49,062 bases of DNA from Fusobacteriaceae bacterium (GCA_031289425.1 JAITPM010000107.1:1-49062); one strand, 5' to 3'. Shown: positions 16,968 to 25,678, numbered from the stretch's first letter. Program-made: numbers and translations. The notes: generated by a model not told the origin, from the sequence alone.

Positions 16968-17753
16968 TTATTTATACTCTTTTTTATTCCCTCTTGTATA
17001 ACCTAAAACATAGTCCAAATTTATATTTTTTAAAGAATTAAAAATACTTATTTTGATATTTTTATTGTTTTTTTCTAATTCCTCTAAAAGTCTTTTTATC
17101 TCTTTTCTTTTGGAATCTGTTTTTCCTTTTTCCACACGGCATCCACATGTCATAGGTTCTATCTCATTTTTATTTTTAAAACTTATTATATCTTTTTCCC
17201 TGACGTAAACCAATGGACGTATAATTTGCATTTTTCCGGTTTGTGAATCCACTTTAGGGAGCATCGTTTTGACTGTACTTGCATAGAATATATTTAATAA
17301 TGTTGTTTCTACCACATCATCAAAATGATGTCCCAAGGCCAATTTATTACACCCCAGTTCTTCTACTTTTTTATATAATAATCCTCTTCGCATTTTTGCA
17401 CATAGAAAACATGGGCTGTTTGGATCTTCCTTAAATGCGACTTCCCATATATTAGTGCTATATATTTCACATGGAATTGATAGTTTTTCTAAGTTTTCTC
17501 TAAATTTTTCAAGATCTTTTATTTCAAATCCTGGATTTAAACTTATAAATTTTATTTCAAAGTCTAAGTTTTTATTCTTTTTTAAAATTTGAAAAAGTTT
17601 ACATAAGAGAAGACTATCTTTTCCGCCCGATACCCCAACAGCTATTTTGTCGCCCTTTTCTATTAGATGAAAATCTCTTATTCCGTCTATAAATTTACTC
17701 AATATCTTTTTTCTATATGTAGTGCTTAAACTTTCTATAATTTTATCGGTCAT
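16968..17753 (-). CDS. TtcA-like tRNA thiolation ATPase
   Basis: A 261-residue PP-loop enzyme. The ATP site VSGGKDS is at 41-47; a Cys pair CFLC followed by AKMRRGLLY is near the middle, and CGCR lies near the C-terminus. This is the pattern of TtcA, which thiolates cytidine 32 of tRNA using an iron-sulphur cluster held by these cysteines. GHHFDDVVET is the second family motif. TilS-type lysidine synthases share the PP-loop but not the cysteines. AGGAAG precedes the ATG by 5 bases. It heads the minus-strand run leading to dapF, with 135 bases to the next gene. Confidence 0.85.
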   Translation of the reverse strand: MTDKIIESLSTTYRKKILSKFIDGIRDFHLIEKGDKIAVGVSGGKDSLLLCKLFQILKKNKNLDFEIKFISLNPGFEIKDLEKFRENLEKLSIPCEIYSTNIWEVAFKEDPNSPCFLCAKMRRGLLYKKVEELGCNKLALGHHFDDVVETTLLNIFYASTVKTMLPKVDSQTGKMQIIRPLVYVREKDIISFKNKNEIEPMTCGCRVEKGKTDSKRKEIKRLLEELEKNNKNIKISIFNSLKNINLDYVLGYTRGNKKEYK

Positions 17754-17821
17754 TTAATCTTCCTGCTTTAATAATTTTATTTTTTATATTTTATAATTTT
17801 ACATATTTTTTTACATAATGT

Positions 17822-17869
17822 AAAGAAAATATTTATATATTTTAAAAAGAAAATATTTGTATATTTTAA
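17822..17869. repeat. 24-base tandem duplication
   Basis: Two copies of a 24-base AT-rich unit starting AAAGAAAATATTT lie end to end at 17822-17845 and 17846-17869 with a single difference (A or G at the fourteenth base). They lie in the space between the aldo/keto reductase terminator and the ttcA-like gene. Their role, if any, is unknown. Confidence 0.85.
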
Positions 17870-17904
17870 AAGGAGTAGTCAAAATATTGCTACTCCTTTT
17901 TTAT
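17866..17904 (-). terminator. Hairpin terminator, possibly bidirectional
   Basis: AAAAGGAGTAG (17868-17878) and CTACTCCTTTT (17890-17900) form a perfect 11-bp stem with an 11-base loop, just past the stop codon of the aldo/keto reductase gene. The tail is TTTT then A-rich on the minus strand and T-rich on the plus strand. Confidence 0.8.
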
Positions 17905-17908
17905 ATCA

Positions 17909-19045
17909 TCAACTTCCAAAAGTATTTACAACATCATCGAGCATAACTCTGATAGGTATGTTTTGTGGGCAGGCTTCTTCACAGGCACCACATTTTTGGC
18001 ATTTAGATGCATGTCCATCTGCCGGTACAAAAATATTATATTGTGATTTAGAAAAATTGACATCTTGAAACATAGAGGAATTATTATAAAATTGAAAACA
18101 TCCGGGAATGTTTACTCCAAATGGACAAGGCATACAGTATCGACATCTTGTGCAATTTACCTTCATTCTCGAAACATAGATACCTTTTACTTTTTGAATG
18201 GTTTCTTTTTCTTCAGATCCCAATGAACTAGGATAAGCTATCGAAGCTTCTTCGATATTTTCTTTAATTTGGAATATTTCATTCATACCACTCAAAATAA
18301 TTCCTACTTCCGGTTTATCCCATACAAATCTCAATGCCCATTGTGAAGGGCTTTTTTTAACACTTGCACTATTCCAGATATCTTCTATATCCTTTGGTAT
18401 ATTTTTGGAAAGAGCACCGCCTCTTAATGGCTCCATGACAATTATACCCAAGCCTTTTTTTGCTGCATATTCCAATCCCTCTGTCCCTGCTTGATAGTTT
18501 TCATCTAAGAAATTATATTGTATTTGACAGAATTCCCAATCATAAGCATCTACTATTTCTTTGAAAACAGGTAATTCATCATGGAAAGAAAATCCAATAT
18601 GTTTAATCCTACCATCAGCTTTGGCACCACTTATAAAATCAAACAATCCATATTTTAATATGCTATCCCAACGCTCTCTATTTAGTGAATGAATAAGGTA
18701 GAAATCTATATACTCAGTCTGTAATTTTTGCAATTGTTCATCCAAATACTTGTCAAAATCCTCCCTCTTTTCAACAAGCCAACTAGGAAGTTTTGTAGCT
18801 AATTTTATTTTTTCTCTGTAACCATCTTTCAAAGCCTTTCCGACTAATAATTCACTCATACCACCATGATACGGATAGGCAGTATCAATATAATTCACCC
18901 CATTGTCTATTGCATATCGAATCTGTTTTATAGATTCAGCCTCGTTTATTTTTGCAAAATCATTGTCTAAAATTTGAAGTCTCATGCATCCAAATCCCAA
19001 GATAGATACTTCTTCACCTGTTTTACCTAACTTTCTATATAACAT
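17909..19045 (-). CDS. Aldo/keto reductase with C-terminal ferredoxin domain
   Basis: 378 residues in two parts. The first 280 form an aldo/keto reductase barrel: GFGCMRL, YIDTAYPYHGG with the catalytic Asp54 and Tyr, KLATKLPSW with the catalytic Lys, and FYLIHSLN. The last 80 residues carry CTRCRYCMPCPFGV and CQKCGACEEACP, two four-iron cluster motifs of ferredoxin type. Such fusions are common in anaerobes, and their substrates are mostly unknown; the ferredoxin part suggests electron exchange with ferredoxin rather than only NADPH. GGGAGGAAG lies just before the ATG. It appears to be transcribed alone or with the small gene upstream, and ends at a strong hairpin. Confidence 0.92.
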   Translation of the reverse strand: MLYRKLGKTGEEVSILGFGCMRLQILDNDFAKINEAESIKQIRYAIDNGVNYIDTAYPYHGGMSELLVGKALKDGYREKIKLATKLPSWLVEKREDFDKYLDEQLQKLQTEYIDFYLIHSLNRERWDSILKYGLFDFISGAKADGRIKHIGFSFHDELPVFKEIVDAYDWEFCQIQYNFLDENYQAGTEGLEYAAKKGLGIIVMEPLRGGALSKNIPKDIEDIWNSASVKKSPSQWALRFVWDKPEVGIILSGMNEIFQIKENIEEASIAYPSSLGSEEKETIQKVKGIYVSRMKVNCTRCRYCMPCPFGVNIPGCFQFYNNSSMFQDVNFSKSQYNIFVPADGHASKCQKCGACEEACPQNIPIRVMLDDVVNTFGS

Positions 19046-19170
19046 TCTTCCTCCCTAATAATTTTAAAGTTTTTAATTTTTATTTATTTTTTTATTATGA
19101 AAAAGAGAGACATAAGCCTCTTCTCTGATATTAAATATCATATCCGACTTCTTTTATAAACTTATATACT

Positions 19171-19605
19171 TTACTCCCGATTTTCTTCTGAATCTTTTTT
19201 TATGGTTTGTTTTTCCAAAGTTAATATATTCTTTGTGCCTTCTTCTATCTCATATATTATTTTTATCTGTTTTTCTAGCAATAAATATCTCACATGAGGA
19301 GTTTTTTCAATAAAAATTTCTTTTTCAGATGAATTAACAATACTTTGCAAAGTATATTTTGATACAAATTTCATATTTTCATATTCTATTTCAACTTTAT
19401 TTTTTGTTTTAAAATCATATAAAAGTATATATTGACCTATATCCTCTTCACCCAGTTGTTTTCCATCAGTATTTATTTCTATAAGCACCCATTTGCCTAT
19501 AATATATTCATCTTTTTTACCATAATTAACTAATAACATAAATAAATTAATTAATAGAATAAAAAACAAAATAATTTGAAAAATAAACATTAATTTTTTT
19601 TTCAA
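19171..19605 (-). CDS. Small membrane-anchored hypothetical protein
   Basis: I choose a TTG start at 19605 (144 residues) because GGGAG lies 8 bases before it; an in-frame ATG at 19620 would place that site inside the gene. The N-terminus has three or more lysines and one strong membrane segment (FIFQIILFFILLINLFMLLV). The rest is predicted outside the membrane and has the strand pattern IGKWVLIEINTDGK...ILLYDFKTKN..IEYENMKFVSKYTL, resembling small lipocalin-like domains. The function is unknown. It lies downstream of the TRAP transporter genes on the same strand, 50 bases after dctM, so may be the last gene of that transcript. Confidence 0.65.
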   Translation of the reverse strand: MKKKLMFIFQIILFFILLINLFMLLVNYGKKDEYIIGKWVLIEINTDGKQLGEEDIGQYILLYDFKTKNKVEIEYENMKFVSKYTLQSIVNSSEKEIFIEKTPHVRYLLLEKQIKIIYEIEEGTKNILTLEKQTIKKDSEENRE

Positions 19606-19654
19606 CTTATCATCTCCCATATGAAAATGCTCTCTTTAAATAATTATTGACAAT

Positions 19655-20971
19655 TTATTTTACTCCATAAATTAGTCCAGGCAACCACAAAGACATACCA
19701 GGTATAAATGTAACCATTAAAAGCACTACTACCATTGCTAAATACATAGGTAACATAGCTTTTACTGTTTTTTCGATAGGAATCTTACCAATACTGCAAC
19801 CTACAAATAAAGCAGATCCAACCGGAGGAGTACAAAGTCCTACAGCAAGATTGAGTATAAGCATAATTCCAAATTGTACAGTATTCATTCCAAATTTAGT
19901 TACTACAGGTAATAAAATAGGTGTCATTATTAAAATCAGTGGTGCCATGTCCATTATACATCCCAAGAACAATAATAAAGCATTTATTAATAAAAGTATA
20001 ACTATCTTGTTATTAGAAATATTAAGAAGTAACTTTGTAAGAGCTACTGGGACTCTAAGATAGGCCATCATCCATCCAAATACTCCGGCTGCGCCTATAA
20101 GGCTAAACACCATAGCCAATGTCTTTACTGTCTTCATCAATATTACCGGCAAATAGCTCGGTTTTAATTCTCTATATATAGCCATTGATATAAATAAAGC
20201 ATACAAACAAGCAATAGCACCGGATTCTGTAGCAGTAAATAATCCAAAAGTAACTCCGAATAAAATTATTGCTGCTGTAAAAAGAGCTAATATGGCATCC
20301 CTTGAAATTTTTATTGCATCTTTTAGAGAAACTTTTTCTCCCTTAGGGTAATTTCTTTTATAGGATATAACAGCACAAACACCCATCAAAGCTAATCCAA
20401 GTGATACTCCGGGTATTACACCACCCATAAACAAATTACGGACGGATACTCCACCTGCTAATCCTCCGACAGATACAGCATATATTATCATATTGTGAGA
20501 AGGAGGTATCAATACCCCTTGACAAGCACTGGTAACAGTAATTCCAACAGAAAAATCTTCATCGTATCCTGCATTTTTCATCATAGGAATCAGAGCTGTT
20601 CCTAATGATGATACATCTGCAACAGCTGATCCTGATACACCACCAAAAAACATACTTGCAAGGCAGTTAACATGGGCAAGTCCTCCCTGAAAACGACCTA
20701 CAATTACATTGGCAAAATTGAGCATTCTGTCAGATATTCCACCAGCTCCCATTATTTCACCACAAAGTATGAAAAAAGGAATTGCCAATAGAGAAAAGCT
20801 GTTTACTGATTTTGCAAAAGTTTGAATCAATGCCATTAAGCTTATTTTGCAATATATCATTGTTAATCCACTAGAAACAGCTAAAGAAAAAGTAACAGGA
20901 ATTTTCATTATTATCATAATTACAAAAGTTCCCATAAGTATGGCAATTGCTATATTATTATCAAATTGCAT
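19655..20971 (-). CDS. dctM: TRAP transporter large membrane subunit
   Basis: 438 residues with about 12 membrane segments, the DctM/SiaM-type transport subunit of a tripartite ATP-independent periplasmic transporter, which moves organic acids or related solutes with sodium. Family features include GGVSGSAVADVSSLGTALIPMM, HNMIIYAVSVGG, and GLCTPPVGSALFVGC, the paired motifs around the sodium and substrate sites. AAGGAGA precedes the ATG. The gene follows dctQ by 74 bases and completes the P-Q-M order. The substrate cannot be read; DctP families include C4-dicarboxylates, sialic acid and sugar acids. Confidence 0.95.
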   Translation of the reverse strand: MQFDNNIAIAILMGTFVIMIIMKIPVTFSLAVSSGLTMIYCKISLMALIQTFAKSVNSFSLLAIPFFILCGEIMGAGGISDRMLNFANVIVGRFQGGLAHVNCLASMFFGGVSGSAVADVSSLGTALIPMMKNAGYDEDFSVGITVTSACQGVLIPPSHNMIIYAVSVGGLAGGVSVRNLFMGGVIPGVSLGLALMGVCAVISYKRNYPKGEKVSLKDAIKISRDAILALFTAAIILFGVTFGLFTATESGAIACLYALFISMAIYRELKPSYLPVILMKTVKTLAMVFSLIGAAGVFGWMMAYLRVPVALTKLLLNISNNKIVILLLINALLLFLGCIMDMAPLILIMTPILLPVVTKFGMNTVQFGIMLILNLAVGLCTPPVGSALFVGCSIGKIPIEKTVKAMLPMYLAMVVVLLMVTFIPGMSLWLPGLIYGVK

Positions 20972-21045
20972 AATTTTATCTCCTTTTTGTTATTTACATA
21001 TTTAAATTATACAGATAAAATATTAATTTCTCAAATTTTTTTTAT

Positions 21046-21597
21046 CTATTCTTTTATTGGTTCTTTGACCATTTCATCTTCGCCTATTTCATCTTCGTAA
21101 CCACCGATGTTTTTATGTTTATATTTTTTTAAATTGAACAAATATAAAAATGAAAAATATATCATAAATAATCCCCCAATAGGTATAGTTACATAGGATA
21201 TTGCTGCTGGAAACTTAGTTGCTGGTAATGTAGAATTAGAAGTGCTCATAATCAAAGTAATTCCAAATATCACCATTAAACCACCTAATAATATTACCAA
21301 AACATCAATAGCTTTATCAACAAATACTTTCATTGAAGGAGAAAATTTTGCATAGAACACTTCTATCGCAATATGAAGTTTTTTTTCTACACCAATAGCC
21401 ATTGATATAAAAGTCAGCCACATTATAAAAACAAGTGCCATTTCTTCTGACCATTTTATACTAAAGAAAAACTTACGAAAAATAACTTGTAAGCTAATAA
21501 GGATAGCTATGGCTGCTACAAGACATTTAGAAAATTCAACTAAAATCCTATATATGAAATCCATAAATTTAGTAAAACCATCAATGAATTGATTCAT
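21046..21597 (-). CDS. dctQ: TRAP transporter small membrane subunit
   Basis: 183 residues with four membrane segments and the DctQ pattern (FRKFFFSIKWSEEMALVFIMWLTFI, then GVEKKLHIAIEVF). It partners DctM in the inner membrane. The C-terminal 30 residues are very acidic (GGYEDEIGEDEMVKEPIKE) and cytoplasmic. AAAAGGAGA lies just upstream of the ATG. It is separated from dctP by 135 bases holding a long hairpin, so its transcript level is probably lower than that of dctP. Confidence 0.92.
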   Translation of the reverse strand: MNQFIDGFTKFMDFIYRILVEFSKCLVAAIAILISLQVIFRKFFFSIKWSEEMALVFIMWLTFISMAIGVEKKLHIAIEVFYAKFSPSMKVFVDKAIDVLVILLGGLMVIFGITLIMSTSNSTLPATKFPAAISYVTIPIGGLFMIYFSFLYLFNLKKYKHKNIGGYEDEIGEDEMVKEPIKE

Positions 21598-21617
21598 AAA
21601 ATCTCCTTTTATTTTTT

Positions 21618-21679
21618 AAAATGGATGTTGGAACATTTGAGGTTTAATATACCTTAAATTGAGTAACAACATCCATTTT
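21618..21679 (-). promoter_or_regulatory. Long intercistronic hairpin between dctP and dctQ
   Basis: AAAATGGATGTTG (21618-21630) and CAACATCCATTTT (21667-21679) form a perfect 13-bp stem. Inside lies a second small stem (AGGT...ACCT around 21640-21653). On the transcript the stem is followed by only four U residues, so it is more likely a partial terminator or an RNA-stabilising element at the dctP 3' end than a full stop. Confidence 0.75.
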
Positions 21680-21732
21680 TTATGTATTAATTTTATATAT
21701 AAATATTTATAAACATTTTTTTAAGACAACTA

Positions 21733-22719
21733 TTATTTAGTATTTATAATAGCATTTATTATATCCATATACTCTTTTGCAAATTTTTCATACAAAGGTT
21801 TTACAGCAGCTTGGAATTTTGCTTTTTCTTCCGGTGATAATGGAGTTATTATACAACCAGCTTTTCTAACTTTGTCTTCAGACAATTTTTCTCTTTCTGC
21901 CCATAATTTTCTTTCATATAATGCAGATTCTAATGCAGCCGCTTTTATAATAGCTTGATCTTCTTTAGATAAAGATGTCCATACACTTTCTGATATTAGT
22001 TGCAATTCAGGTACACGAGTATGTTCATCAAGTACGAAATATTTTGCTACTTCATAGTGACCAGTAGATTCATAAGATGGCCAATTATTTTCAGCAGCAT
22101 CTACTACACCAGTTTGTAATGAAGAATAAACTTCTCCATAAGGCATTGGAGTAGGGTTAGCTCCTAGAGCTTCTATCATTCCCATCATAAGTGCAGATTC
22201 TTGAACACGAATTTTCATACCTTTCAAATCTTCCAAAGTTTTAACTTCTTTTTTAGAATTATAGAAATTTCTTGATCCTGAGTCATACCAAGATAATGCT
22301 ACTAATTTAGATCCTGCAAAAGAATTCATAAAGTCGTCTCCGATTGATCCTTCCAATACTTTCCATTCATGTTCAGCATCCCTATATAGATAAGGAAGTT
22401 GTAATACGTTTAATTTTGGAACAAATTCAGATAGTGGAGATAAAGATACACGAGAAAAATGGATTGCTCCAAATTGCATTTTTTCCACAACAGATTTTTC
22501 ATCTCCTAACACTGCAGCAGCTTGTACATTGATCTCGATTCTTCCGTTAGTTTTTTCTTTTACTATTTCAGCAAATTTATATGCGCCTTGAGTTGTAGGA
22601 TAATCTTCAGATTGATTTTCTGCATAAGTAAAGACCACCTTCCCAGCAGCTAACAACGTACTACCCATAAACAAAAGCATTATTACAAAACCAGTAAACT
22701 TTCTTAAATTTTTTTTCAT
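21733..22719 (-). CDS. dctP: TRAP transporter solute-binding protein
   Basis: 328 residues with a signal peptide (MKKNLRKFTGFVIMLLFMGSTLLAAG, likely cut after LLA). It binds the solute in the periplasm and delivers it to DctQM. DctP/DctB features: YAENQSEDYPTTQGAYKFAEIVKEKTNG, the conserved MKIRVQES with the carboxylate-binding Arg, and DAAENNWPSYESTGHYEVAKYF. AAGGAGG precedes the ATG by 8 bases. The GMKIRVQ arginine indicates a carboxylate-bearing solute. A sigma-70-type promoter lies 120 bases upstream. It is the first gene of the transporter operon. Confidence 0.95.
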   Translation of the reverse strand: MKKNLRKFTGFVIMLLFMGSTLLAAGKVVFTYAENQSEDYPTTQGAYKFAEIVKEKTNGRIEINVQAAAVLGDEKSVVEKMQFGAIHFSRVSLSPLSEFVPKLNVLQLPYLYRDAEHEWKVLEGSIGDDFMNSFAGSKLVALSWYDSGSRNFYNSKKEVKTLEDLKGMKIRVQESALMMGMIEALGANPTPMPYGEVYSSLQTGVVDAAENNWPSYESTGHYEVAKYFVLDEHTRVPELQLISESVWTSLSKEDQAIIKAAALESALYERKLWAEREKLSEDKVRKAGCIITPLSPEEKAKFQAAVKPLYEKFAKEYMDIINAIINTK

Positions 22720-22841
22720 AAAAAAATCCTCCTTAAAAATATAGAAATCACATACTTACAAAATAACCAATGTAGATTGTTGTATCGTTTTAGCTCAACA
22801 TGTTATTTTCCCATATATTATAACACTATTCTGTACAATAG

Positions 22842-22870
22842 ATGTTACCATAAGAAAGCGATTTTGTCAA
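22842..22870 (-). promoter_or_regulatory. Promoter of the TRAP operon
   Basis: On the minus strand TTGACA (22870-22865) and TAACAT (22847-22842) are 17 bases apart, upstream of dctP. The -35 box lies in the loop and arm of a hairpin (about 22858-22886) that may end the Rrf2 transcript. Confidence 0.6.
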
Positions 22871-22907
22871 CCTCACAAATCGTTTTTATATTTCATATAT
22901 GAAATTT

Positions 22908-23327
22908 TTAGGATTTTACAATCTCTGAATTTGAAATCAGTTTTTCAAAAGTTGTAGTCGTAAACCTATTTCTTATCTCATCCTGTATATCAAATAAAAA
23001 TTCATTTACTATATCGTCAGTCAATTTATCTTTTCTTCTCACACCCTTCAAGCTTGGAGATATATACAATTCACCCTGCATAGCCTCTACTATATCCTTT
23101 ATATTTATTTTGGAAGGACTTTTTTTTAGTTTATATCCACCCTTTATTCCTCTAAAAGATTCTATTATTTTCACTTTACAAAGCCTTCTTAATATTTTTA
23201 GAGCAAACTTAACCGACAGTTTTTCAGCATCACTAATTTCTCTTGCATTAGCTAGTTTAGCTTCGTCCATTTTTACTAAATATAAAACTATTTTTATTGC
23301 ATATTCACTTTCTTGGGTTAATTTCAA
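22908..23327 (-). CDS. Rrf2-family transcriptional regulator
   Basis: 139 residues from a TTG start at 23327. I choose it because GGAGG (23336-23340) lies exactly 8 bases before it and the protein then begins MKLTQESEYAIKIVLYL, as Rrf2 proteins do. A GTG five codons upstream would overlap that site. The winged-helix includes KILRRLCKVKIIESFRGIKGGYKL. Only one cysteine is present, so the three-cysteine iron-sulphur site of IscR or NsrR is lacking; it probably senses something else, or by another route. It lies upstream of the TRAP operon on the same strand, and regulation of that operon is possible but not shown. Confidence 0.88.
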   Translation of the reverse strand: MKLTQESEYAIKIVLYLVKMDEAKLANAREISDAEKLSVKFALKILRRLCKVKIIESFRGIKGGYKLKKSPSKINIKDIVEAMQGELYISPSLKGVRRKDKLTDDIVNEFLFDIQDEIRNRFTTTTFEKLISNSEIVKS

Positions 23328-23449
23328 AATAAACACCTCCACATATAAATAAAGTTAAACTTTTTTGTTGTTTGATAGTTCAAAATAAATAAAAAATCAA
23401 ATTTCTTTTATAATTATTACAAAATTACAAATTGCAAATATTGAAAATA

Positions 23450-24472
23450 CTATAACACCTGATACATTTTGATCTTTTTTTCTAAATTTTCAAAATTTAA
23501 TTTATCTACGCTTTTTTCTTCTTCCCTTATTATATTCTCATTTTGCACTTCTTTTATTTTGAACACAACTCTGTCAATCCCTTTTATTTTGGAATATCTT
23601 GAAAATATTTCACAAGCTAATTCTTCTTCCTCTATTGACAATTTACCAAAAGCCATTATTCTAGGTCCTGGAATCTCTAATGGAATTATCTGCAAATTAC
23701 CATTATCCTCATATTTTTCTATTACTTTATTGGCATTATCATCTCTTCCTACGAATAAGTATTTTCTTTCTCCTAATACAAAAAATTTTGTTAATTTTAA
23801 TAGAGGGTACAAATATGAGTATTCTTTTTCGAGTAATTTATCATTAGCCAAAATTCTCAATCTTTTGGAATATGCAATGTCTGTCAACAAACATCCGCCT
23901 CCGGGAGTCGGATATTCACTGATTCCGTATTCTTTTATGAGTTCCATCTGCCTTGTTCTATTTCTGCCGCTTATATCTAAAAGGCAATCACTATCTATCC
24001 AACCTTCCAATACCGGTCTAGTAGGTGGTAATAATTTCCCACATAGTGGCCTGACTATTAAATCTCCCATTCCAGATAATTTTTCTACTTTAGCTAGAGC
24101 TTGCAAATTTTGAGACATTGGTCTTTGTCCCAACACCTCTCCAGAGATAACAAATTTTGCATTATACTTTGGTAGCAATTCTCCGGCTATTCTAAACATC
24201 AACGAATGGCAATCAATACATGGATTCATATTTTTTCCAAAACCATAGACAGGGCTTTTCATCATTTCTAAATGTCTATCTTTAAAATCTATAAATTCCA
24301 ATTTTACTCCTAATTGTTTTGCCATATTTTCTGTTTTTAGCCCCATTCCAAAAAAATTAGACACAAAATTTAATGCAATAACATCTATTCCTTGTGACTG
24401 TATTATTTTTATAGCAAGAGAACTATCCAGTCCTCCAGAAAATAATGCTAACGCCCTTATATTATCATCCAC
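23450..24472 (-). CDS. PP-loop ThiI/MnmA-like tRNA-thiolation family protein
   Basis: 340 residues beginning at GTG 24472, with GGGAG 6 bases upstream. The ATP-binding PP-loop LFSGGLDSSLA is at the N-terminus, followed by NPCIDCHSLMF with two cysteines and YPTPGGGCLLTD with another. This layout is seen in proteins annotated as ThiI- or MnmA-related sulphurtransferases in clostridia and fusobacteria; the C-terminal 140 residues form an extra domain I recognise only as common in that group. It lacks the THUMP domain of true ThiI. The function is probably in sulphur or RNA modification, but the target is unknown. It is the last gene of the pgm operon, 20 bases after sepF. Confidence 0.75.
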   Translation of the reverse strand: MDDNIRALALFSGGLDSSLAIKIIQSQGIDVIALNFVSNFFGMGLKTENMAKQLGVKLEFIDFKDRHLEMMKSPVYGFGKNMNPCIDCHSLMFRIAGELLPKYNAKFVISGEVLGQRPMSQNLQALAKVEKLSGMGDLIVRPLCGKLLPPTRPVLEGWIDSDCLLDISGRNRTRQMELIKEYGISEYPTPGGGCLLTDIAYSKRLRILANDKLLEKEYSYLYPLLKLTKFFVLGERKYLFVGRDDNANKVIEKYEDNGNLQIIPLEIPGPRIMAFGKLSIEEEELACEIFSRYSKIKGIDRVVFKIKEVQNENIIREEEKSVDKLNFENLEKKIKMYQVL

Positions 24473-24492
24473 AATACTCTCCCTTTAAAAAT

Positions 24493-24984
24493 TTAATCAT
24501 CAATATCTAAAATTTTTCTTTCTTCTTCTCCTTCAGATTCTACTACACATCCTTCAGGCACCACGTAGAATACTTTTTCACTGATTACCTTAAAATTTGC
24601 ATTTTTTATCCCCATAGCCCCTGCTACAAAATCCATTACTTTTTGGGCTTCATGTTTATTTAATTCTTCTATATTTATAAGTACTAATTTACCTTCTTTA
24701 ATATCTTGCGCTATTATTTCACAATCATGGTATGATGTAGGTTTTCTTATTACCGGATAGATATAATTGTTTTTGTTATTTGGCACTTCTTTTTCCTCCT
24801 CGTAATTTCCTCTATTGAATGTCCCCACTGCGTTTCCCTCCGTATTAGATTCTTTATCTTTTACATTTTTTGATTCATTTTTGACTCCATAATCATCTAG
24901 CAAACCAGATTCTGTATCCTCTATATCGTCTATATCTTCTGTAGGTGTTCCTATTGCTGTCTTGAACTTATCAAAAATTCCCAT
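24493..24984 (-). CDS. sepF: Cell-division protein SepF
   Basis: 163 residues. The first half is polar and acidic with GLLDDYGV; the second half has the SepF fold: KPTSYHDCEIIAQDIKEGKLVLINIEELNK, KVMDFVAGAMG and VFYVVPEG. SepF binds FtsZ and, in Gram-positives, anchors it to the membrane through an N-terminal helix (here MGIFDKFKTAIG). GAGGAGG precedes the ATG. It sits next to yggS, a common arrangement (yggS-sepF) in Firmicutes and relatives, and 22 bases after it. Confidence 0.9.
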   Translation of the reverse strand: MGIFDKFKTAIGTPTEDIDDIEDTESGLLDDYGVKNESKNVKDKESNTEGNAVGTFNRGNYEEEKEVPNNKNNYIYPVIRKPTSYHDCEIIAQDIKEGKLVLINIEELNKHEAQKVMDFVAGAMGIKNANFKVISEKVFYVVPEGCVVESEGEEERKILDIDD

Positions 24985-25006
24985 TTTTCCTCCTCATTTT
25001 AATATA

Positions 25007-25678
25007 TTATTTAAATATTTTACTTCCTATTCTTATTAATGTAGCCCCTTCTTCGAGAGCAATCTTATAATCGTTTGTCATTCCCATAGAAAGTTCTTTC
25101 AATTGTTTGTTAAACATGTCTTTATTCAATGTATCCTGTAAATTTTTTAAATTCCTAAATGTATCTCTTATTATATTTTCATTATCCGTAAGAGGAGCCA
25201 TTGTCATTAGTCCTATTATATTTATGTTTTTTAATTTTTGCAAATCTTCTATATCATTTTTTAAATTTTCCAATATATATCCTTCCTTACTCTCTTCTCC
25301 GGATATATTGACCTCTAGCAAAATGTTAATAGTTCTTCCCTTTATTCCGGCCTGTCTATTTATTTCTTCCGCCAATGATAATTTATTCACAGAATGTATA
25401 AGGTCTACATAATCAATTATATATTTTACTTTGTTTGATTGGAGATTCCCTATAAAATGCCATGACACATTTTTTATATCTTTAAGATCAAAACTTTCTT
25501 TTTTATTTTTTAAAATTTGAGCTTTATTTTCCCCAAATATTTTTACCCCACTGTTAAAAGCATCAATCATAATTTTCGAATCTACATATTTGCTAACTAC
25601 TACAAGCCTTACTTTTTCGGGATATGGAGAATATTTCCTTATATCGTTTTCTATTTCAGCTAATATAGATTGTATCAT
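25007..25678 (-). CDS. yggS: YggS-family PLP-binding protein
   Basis: 223 residues, the single-domain alanine-racemase-like barrel that binds pyridoxal phosphate and keeps its cellular level balanced. Visible motifs: the PLP lysine in LVVVSKYV, FGENKAQ, WHFIGNLQSNKVKYI, LLEVNISGEESKEGY, and SMGMTNDYKIALEEGATLIRIGSKIF. The start ATG overlaps the hemW stop (ATGA, 25675-25678), so translation is coupled. Confidence 0.93.
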   Translation of the reverse strand: MIQSILAEIENDIRKYSPYPEKVRLVVVSKYVDSKIMIDAFNSGVKIFGENKAQILKNKKESFDLKDIKNVSWHFIGNLQSNKVKYIIDYVDLIHSVNKLSLAEEINRQAGIKGRTINILLEVNISGEESKEGYILENLKNDIEDLQKLKNINIIGLMTMAPLTDNENIIRDTFRNLKNLQDTLNKDMFNKQLKELSMGMTNDYKIALEEGATLIRIGSKIFK

